Shown here: positions 14,333 through 25,641 of the stretch, one piece after another
How the letters are laid out: the number at the start of each line of letters is the position of its first letter
How positions within the stretch are numbered: the first letter of the stretch is position 1
DNA from: Bigelowiella natans CCMP2755
Lineage: Eukaryota > Cercozoa > Chlorarachniophyceae
Assembly: GCA_000320545.1 (NCBI GenBank)
Contig: ADNK01002664.1
Coordinates: 71,766-135,765 of the forward strand
Length of the DNA: 64,000 nt
Direction of reading: 5' to 3'
The notes under the pieces: model-generated
The model's input: only the letters and a program-made list of their open reading frames with translations
What the model was told of the DNA's origin: nothing
The model's database searches: none
Program-made: the position numbers and the translations under genes

Positions 14333-14764
14333 ATTGTGTAAAATACAAACACCTGCTGTGTGTCATCGGTCGGTGCCTGTTAGGTAGCAAAATACATTTA
14401 GAAGCAGTAATAGTAGTAGTAGTAGTAATAACACACAGTCTTCTCTGTTGTCAGAAAAAGGGAGGAGGAGGAGGAGGAGGAGGAGGAAGAGGAAGTAATC
14501 GTAGCCCAGGAGGCGGAGGAGCTAAAAAGAAAAAGAAGGAGGTGCTTTCCAAACATCGTCTTAAGGAGGAACAAACTATTAACATTTAACATGCTCAAAA
14601 AATCAGATATGGATTAGTTGTTGTTCATTGTACTAAGATATGTAGAAATGCCCTCAGGTATAAGAGTTGTTGTTGTTGTTGTTTTGTTGTTGTAAGCAGA
14701 TTGTGACGTTGCTAGACAGTAAACGATCCTACAACATCAAGTAGTTATTGTTGCTTCTTCTTCT

Positions 14765-14800
<36 letters not shown>

Positions 14801-16209
14801 CTGTTTCTGATGATAGTCTTCCTCTCACTCTCATACTATATAACGAAGTGATACTTTGTTGATAACCTCCTCATCCTCCTCTTCCCCCCATTCGTTAGTA
14901 TTGCTCTAGCACGGTTTAAGATGAGCCACGATGTTATTCGTGGTGCTTTGCTAAGGATGGACTCAGAAACATTGGTAGTAATATTATTATAACCCATTAA
15001 TTAACAACAACTTGAAAATAGTGTTTGTGCATCTTATTATGCTAACTAATGCGGCAAATAAAGATAAGAATAGGAACAACAACTAAAATTATGATCATTG
15101 CTCCTACTATTACTACTACCACTACTACTACTACTACTACATTCGATGGATCACACACACACAGTGAATGTTGTTGTTGTTGTTGATGTTGTTCATCTTC
15201 TTCCTTAGGATGAAGACAAACTGGTAGCTTTAGCGAAGTGTAAGCCAGAAGCTGGGGAACTCGATACAGTAATAATATTGTTGCTTGCAGTGCTCATCAG
15301 CAGCCTGGAGTCATATTAGTCTGTCCCACAACAACAAACTACCTACTACACCATAAGTAGCTAGCATTTTTATCATCATCATTATCATCATCATCATCAT
15401 CATTATACGGTGCTCAGGTAACATCATACGATGGTGATGTTTCATCTTTGGGGTCAGTAGAGCAGTTTTTCCTCAAGGTTGATGATGATGATAATGATGA
15501 TGATGATGATGATGATAACGACGATGATAATTATGATGGTAATGATGAAAATGATGATGATGATAATGATGATGATGATGATAATGTGGTTATAGGAGTG
15601 GTAGTGGTAGTGGCAGTGGTGGCACTACTGCTGCTGCTACCTACGAATAGTGTTTAGCAATTTATGTAAGTTGATATGTTCTGTACGTTTTTGGGAGCAT
15701 GGTCTGATTGTATTGGTGTATTACTACTACTTTGTGTGTCTGCTGCTTTTAGCTAAGTGAGATTCCTCAAGTTCAGTTCAGAATCGACGCTTTTCTCTTT
15801 AAAGTAAGTATAATGAAAGATTAGATAGAATAGATGGAGGACGGCGAGAACAATAAGGAGGAGGAGGAGGAGGAGGACAACATGAAATTGCCTTATCTTG
15901 AATGACAAAATGAAGAAGAAGAAGAAGAAGAAGAAGAAGAAGATACCTTCACCACAGGATATTGTGACTAAAAATAAGGGAAAACGCTTTTGTATGACCA
16001 TCCACTGTTAGAAAGCATAATCATTATCATCATCATCATCATCATCGAGAATGTTCTCCTTCTTCATTATTCAGATTCGTTTTGAGAAGAATGTGGCAGA
16101 GTTACAAGAAATGGTATTTTTATCATTATTATTCATACCCCAACATTATGCCAATTTACACCACCTTGTTGCTGCTATCATCTACTTTGTGTGGAGATGG
16201 TGGTAGTAT

Positions 16210-16245
<36 letters not shown>

Positions 16246-18190
16246 GGACATAAGAAGTAGGATGAGGAATAAATACCAGTGTGAGTACAGCTTGAAAAGA
16301 AGAAGAAGAAGAAGAAGAAGAAGAAGAAGATGATGATGATGAGATTCCCATGGTTGACACCCTTTATAGAGTATGATCATCATCTTCTTCTTCTTCGTCG
16401 TCGTCTTCTTCTTGAGCATCATCATCATCAGTAGCATCATCATCATCATCATCATCATTTTCATTTTTATTTTCATTAGGTTGATGTTCTTAAACTAGCA
16501 ACAAGTTGTGTGAGTGAATCGAAGCACTTCAAGACGGTGTTAGAGTACATTCTAGCACTTGGAAACTATTTAAATCATGCCAATAAAAAGAAGGTAATGC
16601 GTAGCTAGCAGCACTAGTAGAATTAGTGCATGGTGGGGAGAAGAGACATTAACACACTACAACGCATATACACGTAAGAATGAGTCTATACATGCTTCGA
16701 ATGACTTTATCATCATCATCATCATCATCATCATTGTTCCTGTTGGTATTAGGGTTGTGCGTATGGAGTACGTTTGAGCTCTTTGGACAAGTTCAAAGGA
16801 ATGAAATCGTCAGATCAGAAAACGAATCTACTTGAGTTCCTCGGTATTATTATTAGTAGTAGTATCATTATTATTATTACTATGATAATTATTATGATAG
16901 TTATTACGAGATTAGGATAGAAGTGAAGAGGTTCGGTTGAATAAATTGTGGTGATTTGATCGATCATCAGGTGGTGTAGGATTAATTCATTGATAAGAAC
17001 CTCTCTTCACCACTTGTTAATACTATGTGAGCTTATCCCATGATCGTAATTATGTTTATAATGTACATCTCACCAGTTGTCACCTTGCGCAAATTCAAGC
17101 CAGAAGCCGCCGAGTTCGTGGAGGAATTTAAGGCATTATCACTTACATGCATTGCATTGCATTGTATCTATTTCCAGCTCTGCCAAGAGTATCGTAATGA
17201 TGATGATAATCATCACTTTCTTCTCTTGTCATTGTAAATAGCAGTGACTCATAGTATGGCATGAGCATTTGTTGTCGTATTGTTGTTGATTTATTGGTCA
17301 ATTGATCAGGTACTTCCTGCAGCAGCTAAATTAGATATTACTTTCCTAGAATCCTCGGTGATATTCACTCACACATCATACAGTTGCTAGCTACTACGTT
17401 ACTACTTCTGCTACTACATCACTGACATGCAACAATGGCTAGATCATGGTGATGATGATGATAATTACATGGATGTGCTACTGCAACCAACCAATGATGA
17501 GAAGAAGAAGAAGAAGAAGAAGAAGAGATGACGATGATGAGGATGATGATGTTGGACTTCAAAGCACTAATTGTAGCCTCTTCTTCTTCTTCTTCTTTTG
17601 ATATTATTTGCTGCTGCTGTAAAAGGTTGGGAAGACTCTCGGAATGGTAAATCGAATCGGAAAAGCGGCGAAATCGGTGATAGTGTATTCCATAGTTATA
17701 GTTGTGTTGTAGAAGGAAGTAATCACTTTGGCTATTTGCTGCTGTATATTAATATCACTATTATTACTAATTATTATTCTCACACGGCAGTATGAATCTA
17801 CCAATGCCACATATTGATTGATTCATTCATCGGTTTATTGCATTGATCTTTGTTTAGGCAAAGACTGATGGCACTGATCGATTTGGGCCTGTTATGCAAG
17901 CTTTCTACGATGAGGTTAGTAGTAGTAGTAGTAGTAGTAGTAGTGGATATCAGAAGCAGTATCCTTCATTCATTGTCTATCAGGCAAAGCAGAAAATGGA
18001 CGATTTGGGCAGTGATTTAAAAAGTGGCAATAAAGGTAACAAACAATACAAGAAGTAGTACGATGTCTATGTGTGTGTGTGTATGTGTGTGTGTGTTTGG
18101 TGCAGTAAGAATTTCCCCAATTATGTTGATAGACATATTCTTTATGATACCTACCTCAGGAGATGAAGCAAACTGTTACATTCTATGGTA

Positions 18191-18229
<39 letters not shown>

Positions 18230-18645
18230 CAGCAGCGACATATTATGTCACCACACACGTGCTAGTAGTAGAAATTCAGAATCTAATAACATATTATATG
18301 TAGTTTGTTGCCTTGTTGTTGTTGGTTGTCCATGAATAGTAACATGTGCCGTAAGAAGGGAGTAGAGATGAATCTGAGTTTTTTATTTTACTTTACGACA
18401 GTAATAACAAAAATGATGCATGACGACAACGAGAACAATTAATGGACAAATAATGGACAATTAATGACGATACGACTTTACAAATACCAAACAGTGTGTT
18501 GACAGTAGTAGTAGTAATCGTAATATATTTGCCTCCTCAATTTTTTTCTCTTACGCCTCCCTTCCTCCTTGTAGGAGAAGATGCGAAGAAAGTTGCTAGT
18601 TCTGAATTTCTCCAATATTTCATTGGCTTTGCTGATAGCTTCAAG

Positions 18646-18676
<31 letters not shown>

Positions 18677-19780
18677 TGTGTCCCACCTTTGAATAGTACC
18701 TACTCACACTATCACCTTTGAAAATAGTACAAGTAGCTACTACGCACAGAAAGAACCACAAGAGGATGATAATGTTATCTTTGTCAATAGTCATGCCAAT
18801 ATAATTTGTATTCAAATTGCACATGATCACCATCACCACCATCAACATCATCAACATCATCATTAACACCATCATCATCATCATAATAGCGAACTGGAGA
18901 TATGCTTGATAAGAAGAAGGAGCTTGAGGACCGCCAAAAAGCAAGAGAGGAGGTGGGTGAATAGACACATTATTCTCTTCTTATTATTAATGGTATTGAT
19001 AACAAACTGGTAAAATCATCACAGTAAATGAAGAAACTTGGCAACATTCATACTACTGCCGTGTATATATAACAAATAATAATAATTACTATCACCGTCC
19101 TTGTCGATAATATTATCATTTTGATCAGGGCAAGAAATCTCGTTCTCCGAAGAGCAAGAAGAGGCATCTGGTATTTATGTGTTTGAGCTAGGTTAATGAA
19201 AAGGGGGGGGTAAAGATCTTTACAATTGATTTATAGACAATGCTCGTGATGCTGTTGACATCATCACCAGTATCATCTTCATCTTCATCATCACTCTCTC
19301 ATCATTTCCATCATCTATCTCTTCGTAAACAACACTCGTGTTGCTGTTGCTTCTCGTTGAAAAGGGGCCTGGAGCTGCAATTGCAAAGGTGTTGGTCATT
19401 TTTATTATCATCGTCATTATCATATTGTTACATACAAGTATATTTGTACATGTTAATTGTGTTCTCTATTCAAATGATATGTATAAACACTGCTACTACT
19501 ACTTAATTGGCTCTCCATCTTCATCATTACCTTCTCCTCCTCCCTCCTTCACCTCTTCCTTCATCTTATTCCCCTGTGATGTTATGAAAAGGCTGGGGGG
19601 CTAGATGTGAAAGCACTTCTAGGCAAGAATAAGAACAAAAAGGTATGTTTATCAGCACCATCACCACCATCATCATTATAATTTAAGCGACACTACTACT
19701 AGCTTCTACATACACAAGCACTTGTTGTTCCATCCCTCTCTCTATTTTTTAAGCTTCGTTCTTAGAATATGGTGGTGGGG

Positions 19781-19814
<34 letters not shown>

Positions 19815-20451
19815 AAACATATAGATGCCTCTCCACCTCCCCCCTTTCCCCCTCCTCCTCCTCGGTCTCTCCTCCTCTTCATTGATTACTAGGACAAAAA
19901 CAAGATTGGTTTTGCAATGAAATCACTACGATCTGGGGACTCTAGCAAGGTTGTAATGATGATAATGATGATGATGGTGGTGGTGGTGGTGGTGGTGGTG
20001 ATAACACAGACAATAATAACAACATAGTCATGAATGATACTGTTTTTATTATGTGGATTATACATAACTCTGCTACAACTACATAGCTGTTAGTGAATAA
20101 GCCGTCAACTAGACAGTAGGGATAACGACAATTAAATCATAATAATATCACATTGCTTCACACTTGCACGAGTGTTTGTGTGTGCGTGTGTGAGAGAGAG
20201 AGAGGGGGGGAGAGAGAGAGAGAGAGAGAGAGTGTCTACGTGTAAAGTATAAGTATCAGAAATATTATACTCTAATGAAATTCTATTTTCTTTAGATCCG
20301 TGCGGCATTACGTCGGCGACAGAAATTCGGGACAATAAAGTTCAAAAATCGCCGAGCAAGCGGAAAGGTGTGATTATCGCGATCATCGTTATTTTAGTGT
20401 AGTAGTAGTAGTTTCTACCAAATATTTTTGTTGACTATTTCATATCCTTTG

Positions 20452-20501
<50 letters not shown>

Positions 20502-20679
20502 GACAATGTAATACAACTGCATGAACGAACATCTGTTATGCATTTGGAAATGATTTTTTACATTTGGAACAACGGGATACTTCGAAAGGATGCGAGTGAT
20601 TTTCATCACCATAAATCTACAATTATCGACGATGTATAAATATGTATGAGAGATGATTTAGAGGCAGATATTGATGTCT

Positions 20680-20721
<42 letters not shown>

Positions 20722-20848
20722 TGTGTGTGCGCTGAGGGGGGAAGTAAATAGAAGATGATAGTTTGTAATGATGATGTGTTGTCAGAAGCTAACACGGGCT
20801 AAGTTCGAGCAAGCTCTTCTATCCAGAATTCAGAAAAACAATCAATGA
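6195..20848 (+). CDS. Diaphanous-related formin (GBD/FH3 - coiled coil - FH1 - FH2)
   Basis: Actin-nucleating formin, roughly 1,200 residues over about 53 exons. It starts at ATG 6195 (MSLERIKQISREN) and stops at TGA 20846-20848. It has an N-terminal GTPase-binding/FH3 armadillo region (about residues 1-430), a coiled coil (430-565), a proline-rich FH1 (566-697), a complete FH2 actin-binding domain (about 700-1076) and a basic tail. This order is that of Rho-regulated Diaphanous formins, so autoinhibition relieved by a GTPase is likely. Introns run 70-400 nt and most carry microsatellites. Exon phases chain through almost the whole gene. Exceptions are the FH1 exon, the junction 14582/14899 and the donor after 17132, each described separately. 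The sub-domain entries give exon positions. Confidence 0.93.
11332..12967 (+). other. Formin coiled-coil linker
   Basis: Exons: 11332-11366, 11545-11588, 11844-11874, 12075-12144, 12293-12349, 12607-12639, 12710-12769, 12889-12967. They translate to a continuous charged heptad-like stretch, for example SLMDDLKKSNKSARNQELET and EIKQLKDEITRLKQDVAAG. It is about 135 residues, as expected between FH3 and FH1. It probably dimerises the protein. Confidence 0.8.
13108..13815 (+). other. Formin FH1 proline-rich domain (two exons), built on a 27-nt minisatellite
   Basis: Exon 13108-13441 encodes repeats of the form IPPPPSMGG and exon 13757-13815 adds GGIGPPPMMMGLPPS. FH1 segments bind profilin-actin and feed the FH2. 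The first exon enters in phase 1 and must leave in phase 1, but its 334 nt leave in phase 2. Comparing repeat units shows one base missing near 13228-13236 (ACGGAGG where other units have ATGGGAGG). Another is missing near 13264-13278 (CCCCACCCCCC where others have CCCCCACCACC). Adding both back restores the frame exactly. As written, the exon reads on as HHLQWEAFP-type sequence. Confidence 0.8.
14015..18645 (+). other. Formin FH2 domain
   Basis: Exons: 14015-14191, 14455-14582, 14899-14974, 15209-15268, 15418-15477, 15753-15803, 16075-16113, 16480-16593, 16753-16843, 17077-17132, 17310-17357, 17626-17676, 17858-17914, 17984-18035, 18575-18645. Recognisable are KTKVLHWAPIKL (lasso/knob start), LALGNYLNHANKKK followed by GCAYGVRLSSLDKFKGMKS (the GNYMN...GYGFKLSSL signature), and GEDAKKV...FLQYFIGFADSF (FH2 end). 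A Gly/Lys-rich insert (GGG-type codons, 14461-14538) interrupts the domain, as in several protist formins. FH2 dimers nucleate and processively elongate unbranched actin filaments. Confidence 0.92.
18890..20848 (+). other. Formin basic C-terminal tail, possible DAD
   Basis: Exons: 18890-18952, 19129-19170, 19365-19388, 19592-19642, 19893-19949, 20296-20367, 20786-20848. The tail is Lys/Arg rich (AALRRRQKFGTIKFKNRR). A LDVKALLGKNKNKK stretch is loosely like an autoregulatory DAD (hydrophobic helix followed by basic residues). That is an inference only. Confidence 0.55.
20455..20498. repeat. (CT)n microsatellite in formin intron
   Basis: A run of about 21 CT units. A second CT run follows at 20681-20717, near the last acceptor. 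Related CT/GA runs lie at 12497-12527, 13696-13745, 14291-14329 and 39925-39970. Confidence 0.95.
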
Positions 20849-22456
20849 ACAACATCTTAGATGCGCTATTTGTTAGTTGTCAAAGAGTAGCAGCAGTTGC
20901 ACATCACAATGCAAAAACTGATTCTAGTCATCATCATTGTTTTCGTTGGAAAAAAAAACGGACATTTTGGGTGCCGATGTTTTGGGTTTCGTGAAGTGTT
21001 GCAATGCAACACTGTCTAGCTGTGGCATTGCAGGCAATCTAGCAATGCTAGAATGGTGTCCTGGAAATTTTCAACTTTGGAACTGCACTGCACAGTCTGC
21101 AGTGTTGCGCAGCATTGTCAAACGCTAGCGCGCGGTGCTGAATGCACAACAAGTCCAGAAGTGTTGCTGAGCAATGTTGCCGCATCACGACATCATCGCT
21201 GCAGCATCGTGCTAGCGTGTTGCTGGGCTGGCAATCTGAGGTTCTGACAGGCTAGCTAGCTAGCAGGACTCTGGCAAGTGCTTCCCGCAAGCTTGTCTGG
21301 TTGTTGAAGACGATGTGACTTCAGGAGGTCTAGAGGTTCACCTGGGAACAATGACGCGCGTCCCCCCTCTAGCTAGCTAGCCCTCTAGCTAGCTAGCCCT
21401 GCTGGCATGACTTGAACAATGAACAGAATAGACACGTAATGTGAACGCGTTCGCATCACAAACATTCGGCGGTGCAACGTTTGAACCCAGACGTTGAACA
21501 TCATGATTGGTGCAAAACAGCGCCAGACTAGCAGAGCGTGTGAGAACCACCAGCTGGCCAGCTAGCCAGACCACGCTGGCTAGCTGGCACATCCAGACGT
21601 GCTAGCTGTCTAGCGTGGGAGACGTGCAAGACGTGCACTTGCAAAGATCAGAGCCTGCAGGCAAAAAACATTGCGAAGACTGTTTGGCTGTGTGGCGCGC
21701 CAGGCCACAAGCAGTCTGGAAGGCTGGAAGGTCCAGAGCCAGAGGGGTGCCACTGGCGAACGTTCTGGCATTGAACATTGAACTTTGCAGCTTGTCATTT
21801 GACAAACAAATAAACCCAATGAAGAACTGCACTTCCAAAATGTTGCGTGACACTTGCAAAGTGCAAAACGCAGTGCCTCGAACCAGCTTTGGTGAAGGCT
21901 GACTCGATTGCCAAATCGATCCAAAATCTGCATCCGCAAGAACTACATGCATGAGAGACAAGCGTTTGTCACCTGCGACAATGCGAGGGATGTCGCATCC
22001 TCGAAATGCTGCATGTTGCAATGTGAAATAGCCGCCTGCCAGACCGTCCCAAATGAACGACATGCGACAATGACATGTTGGTGTGGACAGGCAAACAATG
22101 CCTACATTTGCGACCAGTGATGTCGCTGATGAAAGATGATGTACGACAATGACATATTGGTGTTGTTGGGCAAATAACGCCTACATTTTCAAAAGCAACG
22201 TGACCTTTTTCCAAATTGTGCTGCCTACCACTACCTCAAAACCCTTGTTCAAAATCTTCTTTGTGGCTGGAATCTTCGATTTCTGCCAGAAAAGCAAGCC
22301 GTCCCACTGTCTTTACCTGCGATCATCATCAACCAAAAAACTAATTGTGCTGCCATGTGCTGTCTCCTACACACACTCAACAAAAAACTGACTCGGATTC
22401 CTCACAAACCATTCGCCGCCGCGATCACTCCCCACTAGAAACGCTACTTTGCAATA
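20849..22456. other. Spacer upstream of alpha-tubulin, non-microsatellite, GCTAGC-rich patch
   Basis: No gene seen. Overlapping open frames occur on both strands but none has recognisable protein character or splice logic. Unlike the introns, the DNA is nearly free of trinucleotide repeats. It is rich in self-complementary words (CTAG, GCTAGC, TGCA), most densely at 21240-21620. The tubulin promoter should lie near the right end. Confidence 0.6.
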
Positions 22457-23916
22457 ATGAGAGAAATCCTTTCAGTTCACCTCGGCCAAGCAGGCATTCA
22501 GGTGAATGTTATATTTACTCATCTCGATTTTCTGTTCTTCATCGAAATTTTTGAGTGGAAATCTTTATACGAACAATTTCTACTTTCACTACTTAGGTTG
22601 GAAACAGTTGCTGGGAACTCTACTGTGTAGAGCATGGTATCCAACCTGATGGAAAAATGCCAAGCGATAATTCGAAGGGGTCAGAGGATGATGCATTCAA
22701 CACTTTCTTCTCTGAGACTAGTGCTGGAAGACATGTTCCTCGTGCAATCTTCCTTGATCTCGAGCCCAATGCCATAGATGAAATTCGTACTGGCGCCTAC
22801 CGTCAACTATTCCACCCTGAGCAACTCATCAATGGTAAAGAAGATGCAGCTAATAACTATGCTCGTGGTCATTACACAATTGGAAAGGAGATTGTAGATT
22901 TGGCTCTTGACAGAATCCGCAAGTTAGCTGACAACTGCACCGGACTTCAAGGGTTCCTTGTGTTTAATGCTGTTGGTGGAGGAACTGGGTCTGGGCTAGG
23001 ATCTCTTCTTCTGGAGAGATTGTCTGTTGACTATGGAAAGAAATCTAAACTTGGTTTCAATATTTATCCATCCCCGCAAGTGTCTACAGCTGTAGTGGAG
23101 CCATATAACTGTGTTCTCTCTACCCATTCGCTTTTGGAGCATACCGACGTTGCTGTTATTCTGGATAATGAAGCCATTTATGATATCTGCCGTCGCTCTC
23201 TGGATGTAAATAGGCCAACTTACAACAATCTTAACCGTCTAATTGCACAGGTCGTGTCATCACTGACAGCATCTCTACGATTTGATGGAGCTTTGAATGT
23301 CGATGTTACCGAGTTCCAAACTAATCTTGTTCCTTACCCACGAATTCACTTCATGCTCAGTTCTTATGCTCCAATCATCACCAAAGCTAAATCCTCTCAC
23401 GAGCAGCTTACTGTGGCTGAGATCACAAACAGTGCTTTTGAGCCAGCATCTATGATGGTAAAGTGCGACCCTCGTCATGGAAAATACATGGCGTGCTGTC
23501 TGATGTACAGAGGTGATGTCATTCCAAAGGACGTTAATGCAGCTGTTGCGCTTATTAAGACGAAGCGTACTATTCAATTTGTTGATTGGTCTCCAACCGG
23601 TTTCAAATGTGGGATTAACTACCAACCCCCCGCTGGAATTCCAGGTGCTGATCTTGCAGCGACCAAGAGAGCAGTTTGCATGATCTCAAACTCCACTGCC
23701 ATTCAAGAGGTGTTCCACCGAATTGACTCAAAGTTTGATATGATGTATGCAAAACGTGCATTTGTACACTGGTACGTTGGAGAGGGCATGGAAGAAGGAG
23801 AATTCTCTGAAGCACGTGAGGATTTGGCAGCTCTGGAGAAGGATTACGAGGAGGTTGGAGTCGAGAGCCAGGATGGCGCTGAAGGGGAGGGCGAGGCTGA
23901 ATATGATGAAGCTTGA
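22457..23916 (+). CDS. Alpha-tubulin
   Basis: Two exons, 22457-22501 and 22597-23916 (TGA), giving 454 residues, normal for the family (about 450). The start [15 protein letters not shown] matches the conserved alpha-tubulin N-terminus and is followed by a phase-0 intron after codon 15. The GTP-binding loop GGGTGSG is present. So is the [17 protein letters not shown] segment carrying the catalytic Glu of the alpha T7/H8 region, and the [20 protein letters not shown] helix. It polymerises with beta-tubulin into microtubules. Two oddities: position 40 is Asn (MPSDN) instead of the acetylatable Lys, with a Lys at 42; and the tail ends ...EAEYDEA, without the terminal Tyr used in detyrosination. 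It is the only gene in the window with a single short intron and a long, repeat-free exon. Confidence 0.98.
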
Positions 23917-23947
23917 AGATAACACTATGAAGCTTGAAGATAACACT
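23906..23947 (+). repeat. Perfect 21-bp tandem duplication spanning the tubulin stop codon
   Basis: The unit ATGAAGCTTGAAGATAACACT occurs at 23906-23926 and 23927-23947. The first copy contains the in-frame TGA, so the protein is unaffected. Confidence 0.95.
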
Positions 23948-25641
23948 CACTCATGCGTATTGAGCTTGGAAGCAGAAACCGAGAATTAGTTTGCTAAGAT
24001 TACGGCGGATCGCAAAAATTCACATCAAGAGTTTTTCCGAATGAGAATTAGTTGACTTTTTCAAAGTTTTTGAGCAGAATTAAGTTCTTTAACATGATCG
24101 TTGAGTCAACAGTGCCAATTGTTATTTTTTTCCATGTAGACACATTTCATCCATCATTGTATTGCTAGATTGCTTTGTCGCCGCCTCCCTTGATCTGCAT
24201 GTTCGGACATCACTTGGCATGTGCACAGATGCATGAGCCCATCACTGAGTGGGAGAATTAGTTTTAGAAATGTGGGCGAAGGATGATCGAATGAACATGG
24301 ACAGGTTCTCAACATCAAAATGTTCGCTAGATGTGCGATGACGCCACCATCTAGCCATGTAGCGTGCTCGGAAGCCCAGATCTGTTCAGATCATGCCAGC
24401 ATTCTGTCAACACATTCAGCTACCTCTAGAGCTCCAGAGCTAGCTAGCTAGCTAGAGTCTAGTGGTCACTGAAGTCGCAGCTGGCTAGCTCCAGAGCTAG
24501 CCTTGAGCACTGGAGCACATTCAACATTCGATGTGTCTAGCTAGCTAGCTAGCTCACCAAAACTAGCTAGAACACTCGCTAGACTCGATGTGTCCACTTC
24601 TAGACTTGCTAGCTTGCTTGTAGCTAAAAACATGCTAGCATGGATGACAAGATCCAGAGATGCAGCAGACTCTCTAGCTCTCCAGCTAGCCAGCTAGTGG
24701 CTAGCTCTAGAGCTAGCAGCTAGTCTTCTAGTCTGATCACCATGCTGGCATGGCAGAGCGAGATGCTGCTGAAACAGTCTAGCAAGCTAGCTAGCAGTCA
24801 GTCTAGCTAGCTAGCTAGCTAGCAGCAGTCAGACAAACATGGAAATGCACAGTAGCTAGAGCTAGCCAGTCTAGCAGTAGTGCTATGGTGGAGCTAGCTA
24901 GCTAGGGAGCTAGATCTAGAGACGGGCAATTTCATTCCTCCACCTCTAGCTAGCTAGACCTGACACTTTTGAAGGCTAGCTAGCTAGGCTGCTGCATTTG
25001 CTAGTTTGCTAGTTTGCGGATGTGCACAAGTCTAGAAGTCTAGAACTCTAGAAACAGCTGCTAGCAAATTCTGAACTAGCTCTAGCTAGTAGCTAGCTAG
25101 AGCAAGCGAGATGATGGTGACGATGATGACATCTCCAGATCTAGACATGACGATGATTTTTGTCATCAACTTTGGAACTCCTTCTTAATTTCAGGTGCAC
25201 TACCAGACCATTGCAGTCAAGACAGTCTAGCTAGCTAGTCTAGATCAACAGTGTTATTTCTAGATCTCTAAATCTAGCTATGCTAGCATTTTAGAGCTCT
25301 TAGCTGTACATTTACTAGTTTAGCTCTAAACTAGTAAAGAGTGTCTAGAGCACCTACAGATCTAGAACGTATAAAGAGCGCTAGAGCTAGAGAGCATGAA
25401 ACATGTATGGGTATCTCTCTACTAGCTAGCTCTAACTAACTAATCCTGCTAGCCTGCTGCCTCAAGATTCTAAAATTACTCACCTCCATCACCACATCTA
25501 GATCTAGAGATGTCTGTAGATGTACAGATGTCTTAATGTATTCTGCTGTTACTAGGTTACACTGTCAAGACTGTTACTTCTCTTATCACCATGCTATTCT
25601 GCTCAACACTGTAGCAAGTGTCTAGAGCGTTGTAGCGCTAA
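23917..25641. other. Spacer with dense CTAG / GCTAGC clusters
   Basis: No coding sequence seen. From about 24,420 to 25,450 the tetramer CTAG, often as tandem CTAGCTAGCTAG, recurs every few tens of bases (for example 24445-24456, 24537-24552, 24797-24823). Such tandem self-complementary words can fold into hairpins or cruciforms. The stretch separates tubulin from the convergent RNA polymerase gene, so it must contain both 3' ends. Confidence 0.7.

Noticed and set aside
21389-22391. Overlapping open frames on both strands upstream of tubulin
   Set aside because: They overlap each other, lack motifs and splice signals, and sit in a GC-richer spacer where long open frames arise by chance.
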